A DNA stretch of 64,000 nucleotides, taken from the NCBI RefSeq assembly GCF_003590835.1, contig NZ_QYUQ01000002.1, forward strand, positions 3,720,001-3,784,000, read 5' to 3'. The stretch is from Noviherbaspirillum sedimenti (GTDB taxonomy: Bacteria; Pseudomonadota; Gammaproteobacteria; Burkholderiales; Burkholderiaceae_D). The position numbers and the translations under genes are program-made. Below, in pieces: positions 45,820 to 54,062 of this stretch. Each line of letters opens with the position of its first letter. Positions within the stretch are counted from its first letter, which is position 1. The notes beneath the pieces were generated by a model. It had not been told where the DNA came from. It saw nothing but the letters and a program-made list of their open reading frames with translations, and made no database searches.

Positions 45820-47190
45820 ATGATGTTTAAACGTTCTATTACTCTTGCGGCAGGTCTGGCCGTATGTTCCATCGCTTCGGTGCAGGCCGCGGTGACTGCG
45901 GAAGAAGCCAAGCAACTGGGCAAGACGCTCACGCCCATGGGAGCGGAAATGGCCGGCAACAAAGACGGCACGATTCCGGCCTGGACAGGCGGGATGAAGA
46001 CCATTCCGCCAGGCTTCGATCCGAAGAAACCCCATCTGCGGCCCGATCCCTTCGCCAATGAGAAGCCGCTCTTCTCTGTCGATGCGAAAAACATGAGCCA
46101 GCATGCCGACAAGCTGTCGGACGGCCTCAAGGCTCTGATGCAGAAATATCCGACCTTTCGCATCGACGTCTATCCGTCGCATCGCACAGGCGCGTGGCCG
46201 CAGTATGTGATGGACAATACGGCGAAGAATGCGACCCGGTGCAGCACGGAAAAGGGCGGGGTATCGATTAACCGCGCCTGCTACGGCGGCTATCCATTCC
46301 CGATTCCGAAAACCGGCAACGAAGTCATGTGGAACCATATTCTCCGGTTCGTCGGTCACAGCTATGGCATGAATTCAACCAGCTGGGTGGTCGACTCGAA
46401 CGGTACGCCCGCGCTTTCCTCGAATAATGTCGTCCAGGAAGAGTACCTTTATTATGACCCGAAGCGGACAGAAGTCGATGGCGACTACTTCTGGCGCTAC
46501 AAGCACAAGACTTTTGCGCCGGCGCGCATGTCCGGCGAAGCATTGATGCTGGTCGACCCGCTCGATCCGACCGTGCAAAAGCGCAAGGCATATCAATACC
46601 TGCCAGGCCAGCGTCGCGTCAAGCTTTCGCCGAACCTGAGCTATGACACGCCGTCGCCCGGCCAGGGCGGCGCTGCAACCATGGACGATGCGGCACTTTT
46701 CCTCGGCCCGCAGGATCGCTTCGATTTCAAGTTGATCGGGAAAAAAGAAATGTATATCCCGTACAACAATACGAAGATGGTGGTGGACGAAAAGAACTGC
46801 CCGACAGAAAAAGTATTGATGAAGAACCACTACAATCCGGACTGCTTGCGTTTCGAGTTGCATCGCGTCTGGGTGGTGGAGGGGACGGTGAAGTCGGGCG
46901 TGCGGCATACGTCGCCGAAGCGGATGTTCTATTTCGATGAAGATACCTACGGTGCCGGCTTGGGCGATAACTATGATGCAAGCGGCAAACTGCAGCGGGT
47001 ACTGTGGATGGCCCATTTGCCGGCGTACGAAGTTCCTGCGCAATCCAGTGAAGGTTACGGCGCATACAACCTGAACAGTGGTGTCTATGTCGTTTCGAAT
47101 GTCCACATCGGCAATGGAATGTATCCCATAGCGCCATTGGATGCGCGTGAATGGGCGCCTGAGGCATTGGTGGGCGAAGGCGTTCGCTAA
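45820..47190 (+). CDS. DUF1329-family envelope protein
   Basis: A 456-residue exported protein with a signal peptide (about 1-23, SITLAAGLAVCSIASVQAA), then the DUF1329 body (VTAEEAKQLGKTLTPMGAEMAGNKDGTIPAWTGGMKTIPPGFD, and LPGQRRVKLSPNLSYDTPSPGQGGA). The family resembles LolB/LppX-like lipid-binding barrels and is almost always next to DUF1302. Start at 45820 chosen because GGAG at 45810-45813 is spaced correctly; ATGs at 45799 and 45802 lack this. The poly-C tract lies about 110 bp upstream, so its expression relative to DUF1302 could vary. A periplasmic lipid carrier role is inferred. Confidence 0.87.
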   Translation: MMFKRSITLAAGLAVCSIASVQAAVTAEEAKQLGKTLTPMGAEMAGNKDGTIPAWTGGMKTIPPGFDPKKPHLRPDPFANEKPLFSVDAKNMSQHADKLSDGLKALMQKYPTFRIDVYPSHRTGAWPQYVMDNTAKNATRCSTEKGGVSINRACYGGYPFPIPKTGNEVMWNHILRFVGHSYGMNSTSWVVDSNGTPALSSNNVVQEEYLYYDPKRTEVDGDYFWRYKHKTFAPARMSGEALMLVDPLDPTVQKRKAYQYLPGQRRVKLSPNLSYDTPSPGQGGAATMDDAALFLGPQDRFDFKLIGKKEMYIPYNNTKMVVDEKNCPTEKVLMKNHYNPDCLRFELHRVWVVEGTVKSGVRHTSPKRMFYFDEDTYGAGLGDNYDASGKLQRVLWMAHLPAYEVPAQSSEGYGAYNLNSGVYVVSNVHIGNGMYPIAPLDAREWAPEALVGEGVR

Positions 47191-47416
47191 GCCTATCCGG
47201 GCGACGCTGCCCGGATAGTGTGTACTAGAGGATTGATGGGGAGTGGCGGCCAGGGGTTCGCCCCTGGCAGAGCATGGTGCTCTTCATCAATCCGGCAATT
47301 CAACGCCAGGCATTTGGTTCAAGTGCCGGTTTACCGCGAACTTACAACATCCGGACTCTCTTTCATGTTGCTGCCCCGAGCGCACATCGAAAGAAATCCA
47401 TTCAGGCGGTGTCTAT

Positions 47417-48508
47417 ATGAAAAAAACTGCAAGAGCATCGATGTCCCGAGCGCTTCTATTGACCGGCGCAGCGCTGGCAATTGGCGCACTGGCCTTGCCG
47501 CCGGCGCATGCCGCGGCGTTTCAGGATCCGCTCAACGTCCCGGCAAGAATCAGCCCGCTGGCAGCCACCAGCATGCTCACTGCGATCACGCACGCTGGCG
47601 ACCGCCTGGTAGCGGTCGGGCCGCACGGCCGCATACTCCTGTCTGATGACCAAGGAAAAAAATGGACGCAGGTGCCTGTGCCGACCAGCGTCGATTTGGT
47701 CGCGGCACATTTTCCTACTGAGAAAAAAGGATGGGCAGTGGGCCACGGCGGCATAGTGCTGCATACGGAAGATGGCGGGCAGACATGGCGCAAGCAGCTT
47801 GATGGCGCGCAGGCCGGTGCTGCGATGCTCAAGTATTACGAAAGTCCGGTTCGGGGCGCGGATGCCCGGACGCAAGCTGCCCTAACCGCTGCCAAGCAGT
47901 TTGCGCAAGACGGCACAATTCACCCGTTCCTCGACGTCTGGTTCGAGAATGAACAGGTGGGCTACATCGTTGGTCCCTTCAATATGATTTTGCGTACGGC
48001 GGATGGTGGCACAAGCTGGACGCCCTGGCTTGAGCGGACAGATAACCCCAAAGACATGAACTTCAATGCCATTCGTGGATCGGGCAGTGACGTGTACATC
48101 GTCGGCGAACAAGGTTTGATCCTGAAGCTGGATCGTGAAAAACAGCACTTTTCCGCTTTGAAATCGCCCTATGAAGGCAGCTTTTTCGGCTTGATTCCCA
48201 CACCCCAGTCGCTGGTGGTCTTCGGCATGCGTGGCAGCATTTATCGCAGCGCGGATGGGGGCGCAAGCTGGCAGAAGGCAGAGAGCGGCGATCGCGCCGG
48301 ATTAACATCAGGCACCGTACTCAAGGATGGTCAGCTGGCCATCGTCAGCATGTCCGGTTCCCTGTTGGTCAGCGCCGATGGCGGCGCCCATTTTTCGCCC
48401 GTGCCGGTGAAACGAACAGCGCCGCTGTTCGGTGTCGCACCTGCCGGAGCCCGGGGCGTGGGCGTTGTCGGCATCGCTGGCGCGGGCTTCGAAACACTGA
48501 AGCAGTAA
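47417..48508 (+). CDS. YCF48/BNR-repeat periplasmic protein
   Basis: A 363-residue exported beta-propeller-like protein. Signal peptide about 1-30 (LLLTGAALAIGALALPPAHA); then repeats with SADDG/TEDGG..W motifs (GGIVLHTEDGGQTWRKQ, NMILRTADGGTSW, GSIYRSADGGASWQ, GSLLVSADGGAHF), the Asp-box/YCF48 pattern. Such proteins are regularly coded next to MMPL transporters and may serve as assembly or periplasmic adaptor factors. ATG at 47417 chosen for the signal peptide. It is 26 bp upstream of the transporter gene. Confidence 0.85.
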   Translation: MKKTARASMSRALLLTGAALAIGALALPPAHAAAFQDPLNVPARISPLAATSMLTAITHAGDRLVAVGPHGRILLSDDQGKKWTQVPVPTSVDLVAAHFPTEKKGWAVGHGGIVLHTEDGGQTWRKQLDGAQAGAAMLKYYESPVRGADARTQAALTAAKQFAQDGTIHPFLDVWFENEQVGYIVGPFNMILRTADGGTSWTPWLERTDNPKDMNFNAIRGSGSDVYIVGEQGLILKLDREKQHFSALKSPYEGSFFGLIPTPQSLVVFGMRGSIYRSADGGASWQKAESGDRAGLTSGTVLKDGQLAIVSMSGSLLVSADGGAHFSPVPVKRTAPLFGVAPAGARGVGVVGIAGAGFETLKQ

Positions 48509-48533
48509 CAAATATAAGTCGAGGAGACATATC

Positions 48534-51029
48534 ATGGCCATCGGTCCTGACCCAGTAAGCACGACATTGGAAGTTATCCGTAATCCTGAAGACTTTGACA
48601 AAAAGTCGGGGAACTTTCTTGAACGCTTGATCTTTAACCACCGGTTTACCGTTCTATTTATCTGCGCCATCATCACCGGCATCCTGGGATTCCAGGCGCT
48701 GAAAATCGATATCAATGCAAGCTATGAAGGGATGATGCCAAGAAGTCACCCCTTTGTTAAAAATTACCTCGAGAATCGCGACACCCTGAGCGGACTGGGC
48801 AATACCGTGCGCGTCGTGGTCGAGAACAAGAATGGCGATATTTTCGATCCGGCTTATCTGGCAACGCTCGCGAAGATCAATGATGCCCTGTATCTGGCGG
48901 ATGGCGTCGACCGCTCCTGGTTGAAATCGCTCTGGACACCCCTGGTACGCTGGTTCGAGGTGACAGAAGAAGGCTTCAGCGGCGGCCCGGTGATGCCGGA
49001 AAACTATGACGGTTCACCTGAGTCGATCAAGCAGTTGCGGGAGAACGTGCAGAGCGCAGGTCTGGTCGGCAATCTGGTCTCGAACGACTATCGGTCCAGC
49101 ATGATCGTTGTGCCGCTGCTGGAGAAGTATTCAGATACCGGCAAGCCGCTCGATTACCGCGCACTGTCGCATTTGCTTGAAGAGCAGGCACGCGCACAGG
49201 CGGGTGACAATACCCGGGTGTACATCATCGGTTTTGCCAAGGCAGCGGGTGATTTGATCGATGGTCTGGTCAAAGTAATCACATTTTTTCTTGCTGCAGC
49301 CGTCACCGCCGCAATCTTCATCTACCTTTTTACCCGCTGCGTACGCAGCACGGCGCTGGTTCTTGCCTGTTCCGTTGTCGCTGTCATATGGCAGCTGGGC
49401 ATCATGGTTTTGCTGGGAAAAGGACTCGATCCGTTTACGGTACTGGTCCCCTTCCTGGTATTTGCCATCGGCGTCAGTCATGCTGCGCAAAAGATGAATG
49501 GCATCATGCAGGATATCGGTCGCGGCAACCATAAGTGGGTGGCGGCGCGCTATACTTTCCGCCGCCTGATTATCGCCGGCCTGACGGCGCTGCTCGCCGA
49601 TGCCGTGGGGTTTGCCGTGCTCATGGTGATCGACATTCCGGTGATTCGCGATCTGGCCTTATCTGCAAGTATCGGCGTGGCGATTCTCATCTTTACCAAC
49701 CTCTTCTTGTTGCCGGTGCTCTTGTCCTACACAGGTGTGAGCAAGACGGCCGCTGAAAACAGCCTGCGTGAAGAGTCGAAAGAAAGCAGTGGTCGTGGCT
49801 TCGGCAAGTTCTGGAATTTCCTGGATCGCTTTACACAGAGAAAGTGGGCAATTGGTGCCATTGTTCCGTCTTTTATCGTTGCGGCGGTATGTGTGGTGGT
49901 GAGTATGGACCTCAAGATTGGTGATCTTGATCCCGGCGCACCCGAGTTGCGTGCGGATTCCCGCTATAACCAGGATGTGGCCTTCGTTAACCGTAATTTC
50001 GGCTTGTCGAGCGATGTCTTTTCAGTGATGGTGAAAACGCCTAAAGGCGGCTGCATGGATTTCGAAACGATGGTGGATGCGGATCGTCTCTCGCAAAAGC
50101 TGCGAGAAGTCCCCGGCGTGCAGACAGTCGGCTCGTTTGTGGATAGCACCAAGGCCATCATCATGGGCAACTACGAGGGTAACCCCAAGTGGCTGACCGT
50201 CTCGCGTGACCCGGCGGTCATCAACAATGCGGGCAGCAGAGCAACCAGCTGGGGTACTGACCAGGTTGATACGGACTGTACCTTGATGCCGGTGAATGCC
50301 TATCTGGTCGATCACAAGGCTGACACGCTAGCGCGCGTGGTGAAGAGTGCTTCCGAATTCGCTGCCGAGCACAATACTGAAAATCGCCAATTCCTGCTTG
50401 CCGCCGGCAGTGCCGGGATCGATGCCGCGACCAATGAGGTGGTCAAGAAGGAGAACTATCGCATGCTGCTGTATGTGTATGCCGCAGTGATTGTTCTGTG
50501 TTTCATCGCTTTCCGCAGCTGGCGCGCAGTAGTGGTCGCAGTGGTGCCGTTGATGATCACATCGATTCTCGCCGAGGCGCTCATGGTGGCGCTGGGAATC
50601 GGGGTGAAAGTTGCCACGCTGCCGGTCATTGCACTCGGTGTCGGCATCGGTGTTGATTACGCACTCTATCTGCTGAGTGTGCAGCTGGCGCAGCAGCGCG
50701 CCGGGGTGCCTCTGGAGCAGGCTTTCCGCACGGCGGTAGCGTTCACCGGAAAAGTGGTGGCATTGATCGGCTTGACGCTTGCCGCAGGCGTGGTCACTTG
50801 GGCATGGTCGCCGATCAAGTTCCAGGCAGACATGGGGTTATTGCTAGCTTTCATGTTCTTGTGGAACATGGTTGGCTGCTTGATTCTCGTACCGGCCTTG
50901 TCGCACTTCCTGCTGAGGAACGTCCAGCAATCGAAGCCGGCTGAGAAAGCAAGCGTGCATCCGGTTGCACAGCCAAAGAATCAAGCGGCACCCAAGATGC
51001 GCGTCGAGTCCGTCGCAGTGGTCAAATAG
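48534..51029 (+). CDS. MMPL/RND-family transporter
   Basis: An 831-residue RND transporter of the MMPL/HpnN-like type. About 12 transmembrane helices in two sets, each preceded by a large periplasmic loop: helix 1 near 36-56, then the VITFFLAAAVTAAIFIYLF cluster (about 245-400), a second start near 440, and a last cluster about 640-790 (ALGVGIGVDYALYLLSV). A GVGIGVDYALYLL segment carries the Asp expected in proton relay. Such transporters move hydrophobic lipids or terpenoids across the inner membrane. GAGGAGA precedes the ATG. Direction of transport is unclear. Confidence 0.9.
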   Translation: MAIGPDPVSTTLEVIRNPEDFDKKSGNFLERLIFNHRFTVLFICAIITGILGFQALKIDINASYEGMMPRSHPFVKNYLENRDTLSGLGNTVRVVVENKNGDIFDPAYLATLAKINDALYLADGVDRSWLKSLWTPLVRWFEVTEEGFSGGPVMPENYDGSPESIKQLRENVQSAGLVGNLVSNDYRSSMIVVPLLEKYSDTGKPLDYRALSHLLEEQARAQAGDNTRVYIIGFAKAAGDLIDGLVKVITFFLAAAVTAAIFIYLFTRCVRSTALVLACSVVAVIWQLGIMVLLGKGLDPFTVLVPFLVFAIGVSHAAQKMNGIMQDIGRGNHKWVAARYTFRRLIIAGLTALLADAVGFAVLMVIDIPVIRDLALSASIGVAILIFTNLFLLPVLLSYTGVSKTAAENSLREESKESSGRGFGKFWNFLDRFTQRKWAIGAIVPSFIVAAVCVVVSMDLKIGDLDPGAPELRADSRYNQDVAFVNRNFGLSSDVFSVMVKTPKGGCMDFETMVDADRLSQKLREVPGVQTVGSFVDSTKAIIMGNYEGNPKWLTVSRDPAVINNAGSRATSWGTDQVDTDCTLMPVNAYLVDHKADTLARVVKSASEFAAEHNTENRQFLLAAGSAGIDAATNEVVKKENYRMLLYVYAAVIVLCFIAFRSWRAVVVAVVPLMITSILAEALMVALGIGVKVATLPVIALGVGIGVDYALYLLSVQLAQQRAGVPLEQAFRTAVAFTGKVVALIGLTLAAGVVTWAWSPIKFQADMGLLLAFMFLWNMVGCLILVPALSHFLLRNVQQSKPAEKASVHPVAQPKNQAAPKMRVESVAVVK

Positions 51030-51156
51030 AAAGGGCACGGTCGGCGGCCGCCAGGGTCGTCGACTGAAATCCCTTGTTGCAGTTATTGATGCATCGGTAT
51101 GGTCTTGCAAAAAAAATGCAAATCAAATTGATCATAGACATAGAGGAAGTGTCGTC

Positions 51157-51564
51157 ATGAAAATGCATCAAACAAATAAAAAGAAACTGGAACATTTTGC
51201 TGTCGCAGCCATGAGCAACGATCGGGTGGCGCTGGAGTCCCTGTTACACCCGGAGTTCACGATCCATGAAGCGGAAAACCTGCCCTATGGTGGCGTCTAC
51301 CGTGGCGTTGATGGCTGGCTGACACTGTTCGGCCGTGTCAATTCGACCTGGGCAGATCTTGCAATTGAGCCGCTGTTGCTGATCGGCGAGGCCAATGGTG
51401 ATGAGTTCGGGTGGCAGATGAAGATGCGCGGACGCTCGGTCGCAACAGGTAAACAGTTTGAAACCACGGTGTTTGAACATTGGTCGTTCCGTGATGGGAA
51501 GATCAGTGAAGTTCGCCCCTATTACTGGGATACGAAGTTAATGTGTACAACCAATTCTGATTGA
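51157..51564 (+). CDS. SnoaL-like (NTF2-fold) protein
   Basis: A 135-residue NTF2-fold protein with the usual start helix (KKLEHFAVAAMSNDRVALESLLHPEFTIHEAENLPYGGVYRGVDGWLTLF) and a strand region ending HWSFRDGKISEVRPYYWDT. Such proteins act as isomerases, cyclases, dehydratases or ligand-binding modules. ATG at 51157 with GAGGAA upstream. Four bases separate it from the E2-core gene, so they are probably coupled. Function unassigned. Confidence 0.8.
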   Translation: MKMHQTNKKKLEHFAVAAMSNDRVALESLLHPEFTIHEAENLPYGGVYRGVDGWLTLFGRVNSTWADLAIEPLLLIGEANGDEFGWQMKMRGRSVATGKQFETTVFEHWSFRDGKISEVRPYYWDTKLMCTTNSD

Positions 51565-51568
51565 AATC

Positions 51569-52324
51569 ATGAGTACTTCAGCAAACTTGCAGTTGAATCT
51601 GCCCCCTTGGCCGGAAGTGGATTTTTCAGAATTCGGCGCCGTCGATACGATTCCTCTTTCGCGGATCCAGAAACTCACCGGCGGGTATCTTTCCCGGAAT
51701 GCCGTTGTCATTCCGCATGTCACCCATCATGATGAAGTCGACACTACAGAGCTGGAAACAGTTCGCAAACAACAGGCCGAAGCAAGAGGCGTAAAACTCA
51801 CGACACTGGCATTCATTGTCAAGGCGCTGGAGCGCGCGCTACGGCAGTTTCCACAATTTAATGCCTCACTGGATGCAAGCGGACAAAATCTGATATTGAA
51901 GAAATATTTCAATGTCGGCTACGCCGTGGATACCACCAAAGGCCTGCTGGTCCCGGTTATTCGTGACTGCGACAAGAAAAGCGTTTTTCAAATCGCTGAA
52001 GAAATTGCCGCTGTATCCGCGCAGGCAAGGGAAAAAGGGCTGCCGATGAGTCAGATGACTGGCGGCTGTATGAGCATCAGTTCGCTGGGAAGTATCGGCG
52101 GGACTGGATTTACGCCGATCATCAATGCGCCCGAAGTGGCAATTCTCGGTGTGACGCGGTCGCAATGGAAGCCGTACCGGGAAAGCAGTGGCGAACTGGG
52201 GTGGCGCATGATGCTGCCATTGTCGCTCAGTTACGACCATCGGGTCATCAATGGGGCGGATGCGGCGCGTTTCGTCGCCGCGATCGGGGAATCTCTCAAG
52301 CAGCCACTGGATATGCTGGATTGA
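51569..52324 (+). CDS. Free-standing E2 acyltransferase catalytic core
   Basis: A 251-residue protein equal to the catalytic domain of dihydrolipoyl acyltransferases (2-oxoacid dehydrogenase E2) without lipoyl or peripheral-subunit-binding domains. Seen here: PEVDFSEFGAVDTIPLSRIQKLTGGYLSRN, VIPHVTHHDEVD, NVGYAVDTTKGLLVPVIRD, SISSLGSIGGTGFTPIINAPEVAILGV, and the His motif YDHRVING (Asn instead of Asp is also known from Azotobacter-type E2p). No E1/E3 genes are near. It follows SnoaL by four bases. A CoA-dependent acyl transfer to a small substrate is the simplest idea; not shown. Confidence 0.87.
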   Translation: MSTSANLQLNLPPWPEVDFSEFGAVDTIPLSRIQKLTGGYLSRNAVVIPHVTHHDEVDTTELETVRKQQAEARGVKLTTLAFIVKALERALRQFPQFNASLDASGQNLILKKYFNVGYAVDTTKGLLVPVIRDCDKKSVFQIAEEIAAVSAQAREKGLPMSQMTGGCMSISSLGSIGGTGFTPIINAPEVAILGVTRSQWKPYRESSGELGWRMMLPLSLSYDHRVINGADAARFVAAIGESLKQPLDMLD

Positions 52325-52338
52325 AGGGCGCTGTGTTC

Positions 52339-53121
52339 ATGACCGATAACAACCTCTGCCTCGAAGGCGCAGCTAATTTTCGTGATTTCGGCGGCTATCT
52401 GGCTGACGACGGCTGCATCGTGCGGCGCCAGCGCCTGTTTCGTTCCGAAACACTGAGCGCCCTCACAATCGCCGATTTCGGCCAGCTTGCCCGGCTTGGC
52501 CTGCGTGCCGTCTACGACTTGCGCAGCAAAGGCGAGCGAGAGCACGCGCCGACCAACTGGCCAGCGCATTTTACGCCCGAGACGCTGTTGATGGATCTTG
52601 AGGCCGATCTGCGCTCGGGCGATACCGCGCTGCTCGACATCCTGAAACGCGACCCGACTGAACACGGCGCGTTGCTGATGATGATGGAAGTTTACCGCTC
52701 GATTCCGCATTCGATTCAACGACATCTCCCCGGCTTGTTTGCCAGACTTGGCCAGGAACACGGCGTACCCCTGCTGGTGCATTGCACCGCGGGGAAAGAT
52801 CGTACGGGCGTCGTGTCAGCCTTGATTTTACGGGCATTGGGCGTAAGCCAGGAGGATGTGGCCTTTGATTATTTGTTAACCAACAAACACAGAAATCTGG
52901 CGGCATTTGAAGCCAATATCGCCGCAATCACCGAGCATATGCTGGGAAAATCGCTGCCCTATGCGGCAGTGGCCGTACTGGCGCATGCCCATGAAGCGTA
53001 TCTCGACAGGTCATTCGCCGAGATCGACAGGGAATACGGATCCTTTGCCGCTTACCTGGCGCACGCAGGGGTCGATGCGTCCTTGCTGGCGCAGGCACGG
53101 CAACGCTTGTTGCAGACATGA
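52339..53121 (+). CDS. Tyrosine-phosphatase-like protein (CX5R)
   Basis: A 260-residue protein phosphatase of the Y_phosphatase3/MptpB-like type. Seen here: the start block LEGAANFRDFGGYLADDG, RLFRSETLSALT, DLRSKGEREH and the P-loop VHCTAGKDRTG with Cys149 and Arg155. The family acts on phosphotyrosine, phosphoserine or phosphoinositides. ATG at 52339 is 15 bp after the E2-core stop and follows AAGGG. Last gene of operon 2. With the kinase at 38.9 kb it raises the question of a phosphorylated intermediate. Confidence 0.87.
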   Translation: MTDNNLCLEGAANFRDFGGYLADDGCIVRRQRLFRSETLSALTIADFGQLARLGLRAVYDLRSKGEREHAPTNWPAHFTPETLLMDLEADLRSGDTALLDILKRDPTEHGALLMMMEVYRSIPHSIQRHLPGLFARLGQEHGVPLLVHCTAGKDRTGVVSALILRALGVSQEDVAFDYLLTNKHRNLAAFEANIAAITEHMLGKSLPYAAVAVLAHAHEAYLDRSFAEIDREYGSFAAYLAHAGVDASLLAQARQRLLQT

Positions 53122-53170
53122 TGCTTCAAGCATTGCGTGAGCATCGGAAAGCATGTAAATGCAAGATGTG

Positions 53171-53199
53171 TTGACACATATAGTCTGTAACGATACGAT
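53171..53199 (+). promoter_or_regulatory. Promoter P3 (operon 3)
   Basis: -35 TTGACA (53171-53176), 17-base spacer, -10 TACGAT (53194-53199), with GATGTG upstream and ATATTCGCAATG downstream, closely like P1 and P2. The -35 lies in the palindrome TGTGT-N2-ACACA. Unlike P1 and P2, no GTATG-N4-CATA dyad was found about 105 bases upstream; that position falls in coding sequence. Confidence 0.7.
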
Positions 53200-53275
53200 A
53201 TATTCGCAATGTCGCGAATGCACATGTTTCATAATTAATACTATACCGGTATGACCCGGCTAAAAGGAGAGCAAA

Positions 53276-54037
53276 GTGAATCTGGGATTAAAGGGCAAGA
53301 AAGTCATCCTGACCGGCGGCAGCCGCGGAATCGGGCGTGCAATTGCGGAACTGCTGGCGGACGAGGGGGCCGATATCGGGTTTTTCTCGCGCGACCCGGC
53401 TCAGGTGGCGAAGGCGACTGCAGCGCTGCAAGCAAAAGACGTGAAAGTGGTTGCACAGGCGCTCGACATGAGCGACCCGGAAGCCTACAAACGCTGGCTG
53501 AAGAACACTGCCGAAGCGCTTGGCGGCGTTGATATCTTTATTCACAATGCCAGTGCCGCAGGTGGCTTTGGCCCCGAAGAACACTGGTATAAATGCTTCG
53601 AACTGGATCTGATGGGGGCGGTGCGCGGTTGCGAAACGCTTGAGCCGTTCCTGGAAAAATCGAAGTCGCCTTCAGTGGTGTTCCTGGCCAGCACCGCTGC
53701 GACCGAGACCTTCCTGGCGCCGCAGGCCTTCAATGCGATCAAGGCAGCGCTGATCACCTATTCCAAGCAACTTGGCCAGCACTGGTCGGGCAAGGGCATT
53801 CGTGTCAATTGCGTTTCTCCTGGACCTACCTATTTTGACGGCGGCAACTGGGATCTGGTGAAGACGCACATGAAGCCGGTGTTTGACAACGTGCTGTCGC
53901 AAATGCCATTCGGCCGCTATGGCAAGCCCGAGGAAATCGCCCAGGCGGTCGTGTTCCTTGCCAGCCAGGCCTCCAGTTATACCACTGGCACGAATCTCGT
54001 TGTCGATGGCGGTTTCACCAAGCGAGTGCAGTACTAA
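53276..54037 (+). CDS. SDR-family protein with Phe in place of catalytic Tyr
   Basis: A 253-residue SDR fold protein. Cofactor motif TGGSRGIGR (about 12-20) and IHNAS are present, as is the catalytic-region Ser in FLASTAAT, but the YxxxK motif reads FNAIK (Phe152, Lys156). C-terminal GTNLVVDGGF is normal. Start is a GTG with AAAAGGAGA upstream. Loss of the Tyr would normally weaken or abolish dehydrogenase chemistry, so it may bind cofactor, serve another reaction or use a different acid. First gene of operon 3, followed by a crotonase. It could act in a CoA-linked step. Confidence 0.88.
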   Translation: MNLGLKGKKVILTGGSRGIGRAIAELLADEGADIGFFSRDPAQVAKATAALQAKDVKVVAQALDMSDPEAYKRWLKNTAEALGGVDIFIHNASAAGGFGPEEHWYKCFELDLMGAVRGCETLEPFLEKSKSPSVVFLASTAATETFLAPQAFNAIKAALITYSKQLGQHWSGKGIRVNCVSPGPTYFDGGNWDLVKTHMKPVFDNVLSQMPFGRYGKPEEIAQAVVFLASQASSYTTGTNLVVDGGFTKRVQY

Positions 54038-54062
54038 CGCCATTGAAAAATAGGAGTATTTG

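Noticed and set aside
51569..52324. Asn in place of Asp in the E2 motif YDHRVING as a sign of inactivity
   Set aside because: The same Asn occurs in Azotobacter-type pyruvate dehydrogenase E2 proteins that are active, so it is not a loss of function.
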